From positions 194,165,216 through 194,229,215 of the forward strand of contig NC_080673.1 in NCBI RefSeq assembly GCF_030445035.2: 64,000 nucleotides of DNA, in the 5' to 3' direction. The stretch is from Dasypus novemcinctus (lineage: Eukaryota > Chordata > Mammalia > Cingulata > Dasypodidae). The notes under the pieces were generated by a model that was not told the origin of the DNA, ran no database searches, and worked only from the letters and a program-made list of their open reading frames with translations. Position numbers and translations under genes: made by a program. This document shows positions 62,895-64,000 of the stretch, piece after piece. The stretch's first letter is position 1. Each line of letters opens with the position of its first letter.

Positions 62895-63105
62895 TGACAG
62901 GGGCCATATTTTGAGTATACATTGTGAGCTAGACACTGTATTAGCACTATATTTACATTAGCTCTAACTTCACCATGACCTTCAAGCTGGTACTAAAATC
63001 CTTGTTTTAATAAGTGGGTTAACTGAAGGGAAACAAGAATTAAAACTTGCTCAAAGGCTCCCAGCTAGTAAGTGACAATGCTGGCATGTGGATCCAGATG
63101 AAACC
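62895..63105 (-). mobile_element. MIR
   Basis: TACATTGTGAGCTAGACACT, TATATTTACATTAGCTCTAA, CTGAAGGGAAACAAGAATTA and CTCCCAGCTAGTAAGTGACA fit reversed MIR. Confidence 0.8.
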
Positions 63106-63109
63106 CAAA

Positions 63110-63285
63110 CTTGTCTCCTTTTCTCCTTCAGTTGTGTCCGACTTGCATCATTTTCTGATGGCCTCCTAGTCTTTCCCAGCTCCCTTCATATTCTCTCTTA
63201 CACAGGTATTTTTTCTAATAAAGTCTTTGCACATTTCATCCTTTCTGGTTGTCTGCTTCTAGGAAAACCTGGACTAAAACACCTG
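63110..63285 (+). mobile_element. Possible LTR 3' end, unassigned
   Basis: CTTCAGTTGTGTCCGACTTG, GATGGCCTCCTAGTCTTTCC, CTAATAAAGTCTTTGCACAT and GTCTGCTTCTAGGAAAACCT are in the order of a known type of mammalian LTR R-U5 end. The family is not assigned. Confidence 0.5.
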
Positions 63286-63573
63286 CAAGTACCTTTGTCC
63301 CATTTCCCTCTAGAAATGCAGATTAAATTGACCAGCTGATGCTTATGGATCTGATGAGAACTGGCCCTTCAAAATCTGTGAGACTGGTCTGGACTAGGAA
63401 GAACCTGGGGCCAAGTCAAAGAGGGAGGGTGGTCACCAAGGGTAACCCAAGAAAGGCTGGCATCGAAGCTGGGAAAATGGTGCAAGCACCATATCTGAAA
63501 GAAAATAGACACTCAGGATTGGTGAATGGTCTAGCCAGGCTAGTAGCAAGGAGAGAAGCAGAAAAGAATCAGG
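63286..63573. other. No recognised feature
   Basis: Unclassified; the 113-codon frame at 63339-63680 runs into the following LTR and has no domain. Confidence 0.4.
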
Positions 63574-63983
63574 TGGCATTTTATTTTCCTAGGTTACTCA
63601 AAGTAAATATCATGGAATGGGTTGACTTAAATAATGAGAATTTATTAGCTTATGGTTTTAAGACTAAAAGTCCAAATTAAGGCATCATCATGGTCCTTGG
63701 CTTCTCTATCACTTGGCAAGGCGTGTGGTAGCATCTGTTGTGTCTCCCTTTCTCTTCCTGTTTTGCTGATTTCAGCTTCTTGCTCCCCTGCCTTTCTCTC
63801 TATACTCATTCCATTTATAAAGGTCTCTAGTAATAGGATTACGACCCATCCTGAATGAGGTGGGTCACAACTTTATGGAAGTAACCCCATCAATAGGTCC
63901 ACTTACAATGGGTCTAATCCACAGAACTGGATTAGATTTGAGAAAATGTTTTTCTGGGGTCTGTGCAGCTTCAAACCACCACA
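63574..63983 (-). mobile_element. MaLR-like LTR (variant A)
   Basis: The left end (TGGCATTTTATTTTCCTAGG) and right end (CAGCTTCAAACCACCACA) match the family reference at 41736-42201. It includes CTCTATCACTTGGCAAGGCG and TTATAAAGGTCTCTAGTAAT. The word CAGGTGG spans both edges, so the exact TSD cannot be fixed. No internal region. Confidence 0.85.
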
Positions 63984-64000
63984 GGTGGGATAAATAGATG

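Overview
The window looks like gene-free mammalian nuclear DNA from a xenarthran, most likely an armadillo of the Dasypus group. The main evidence is several copies of a SINE with a tRNA-like head, a GC-rich body and an A-rich tail, which matches the armadillo DAS SINE family as I remember it. Lineage-type L1 copies and an abundant MaLR-like LTR family support this, over a background of very old MIR, L2, MLT1, MLT2, hAT and L1M remnants shared by placental mammals. I found no exon, processed gene copy, tRNA, rRNA or CRISPR array that I can defend. The longer open frames lie in SINEs, LTRs or simple repeats, or show no protein signature. The window could be intergenic or intronic. Family names come from recognising sequence by eye, and most boundaries are good only to about 10-30 bases.

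Layout. 1-3103: a decayed L1 (+) broken by an LTR piece. 3.1-10.5 kb: MIR and L2 scraps, a DAS SINE (4553-4956), old L1 3' UTR pieces in three tandem units (6430-7075), and a MIR split by an MLT2 LTR. 10.5-17.2 kb: a MaLR-like LTR and an L1M tail carrying a second DAS SINE with perfect 14-base target-site duplications (TSDs). 17.2-23.7 kb: a hAT element split by an MLT1 LTR, and a three-deep nest near 21 kb. 23.7-27.3 kb: one long L1M (-) into which a SINE and two LTR blocks have inserted. 27.3-44 kb: mostly MIR and L2, with an MLT1, an MLT2 with an expanded AT/GT repeat, and a MaLR-like solo LTR with a 5-base TSD. 44-50 kb: the youngest and most complex part. 50-64 kb: more MaLR-like LTRs, two of them splitting MIRs, and a recent L1 insertion.

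The most interesting structure is at 47571-49738. Matching 14-base direct repeats enclose an L1 3' UTR joined to an endogenous-retrovirus 3' end (polypurine tract plus U3-R). It ends in a poly(A) tract at the point where the U5 would begin. This reads as one L1-type retrotransposition of a chimeric, read-through transcript, and a later L1 then inserted inside it. No genes act together here; the window's value is as a layered record of retrotransposition.
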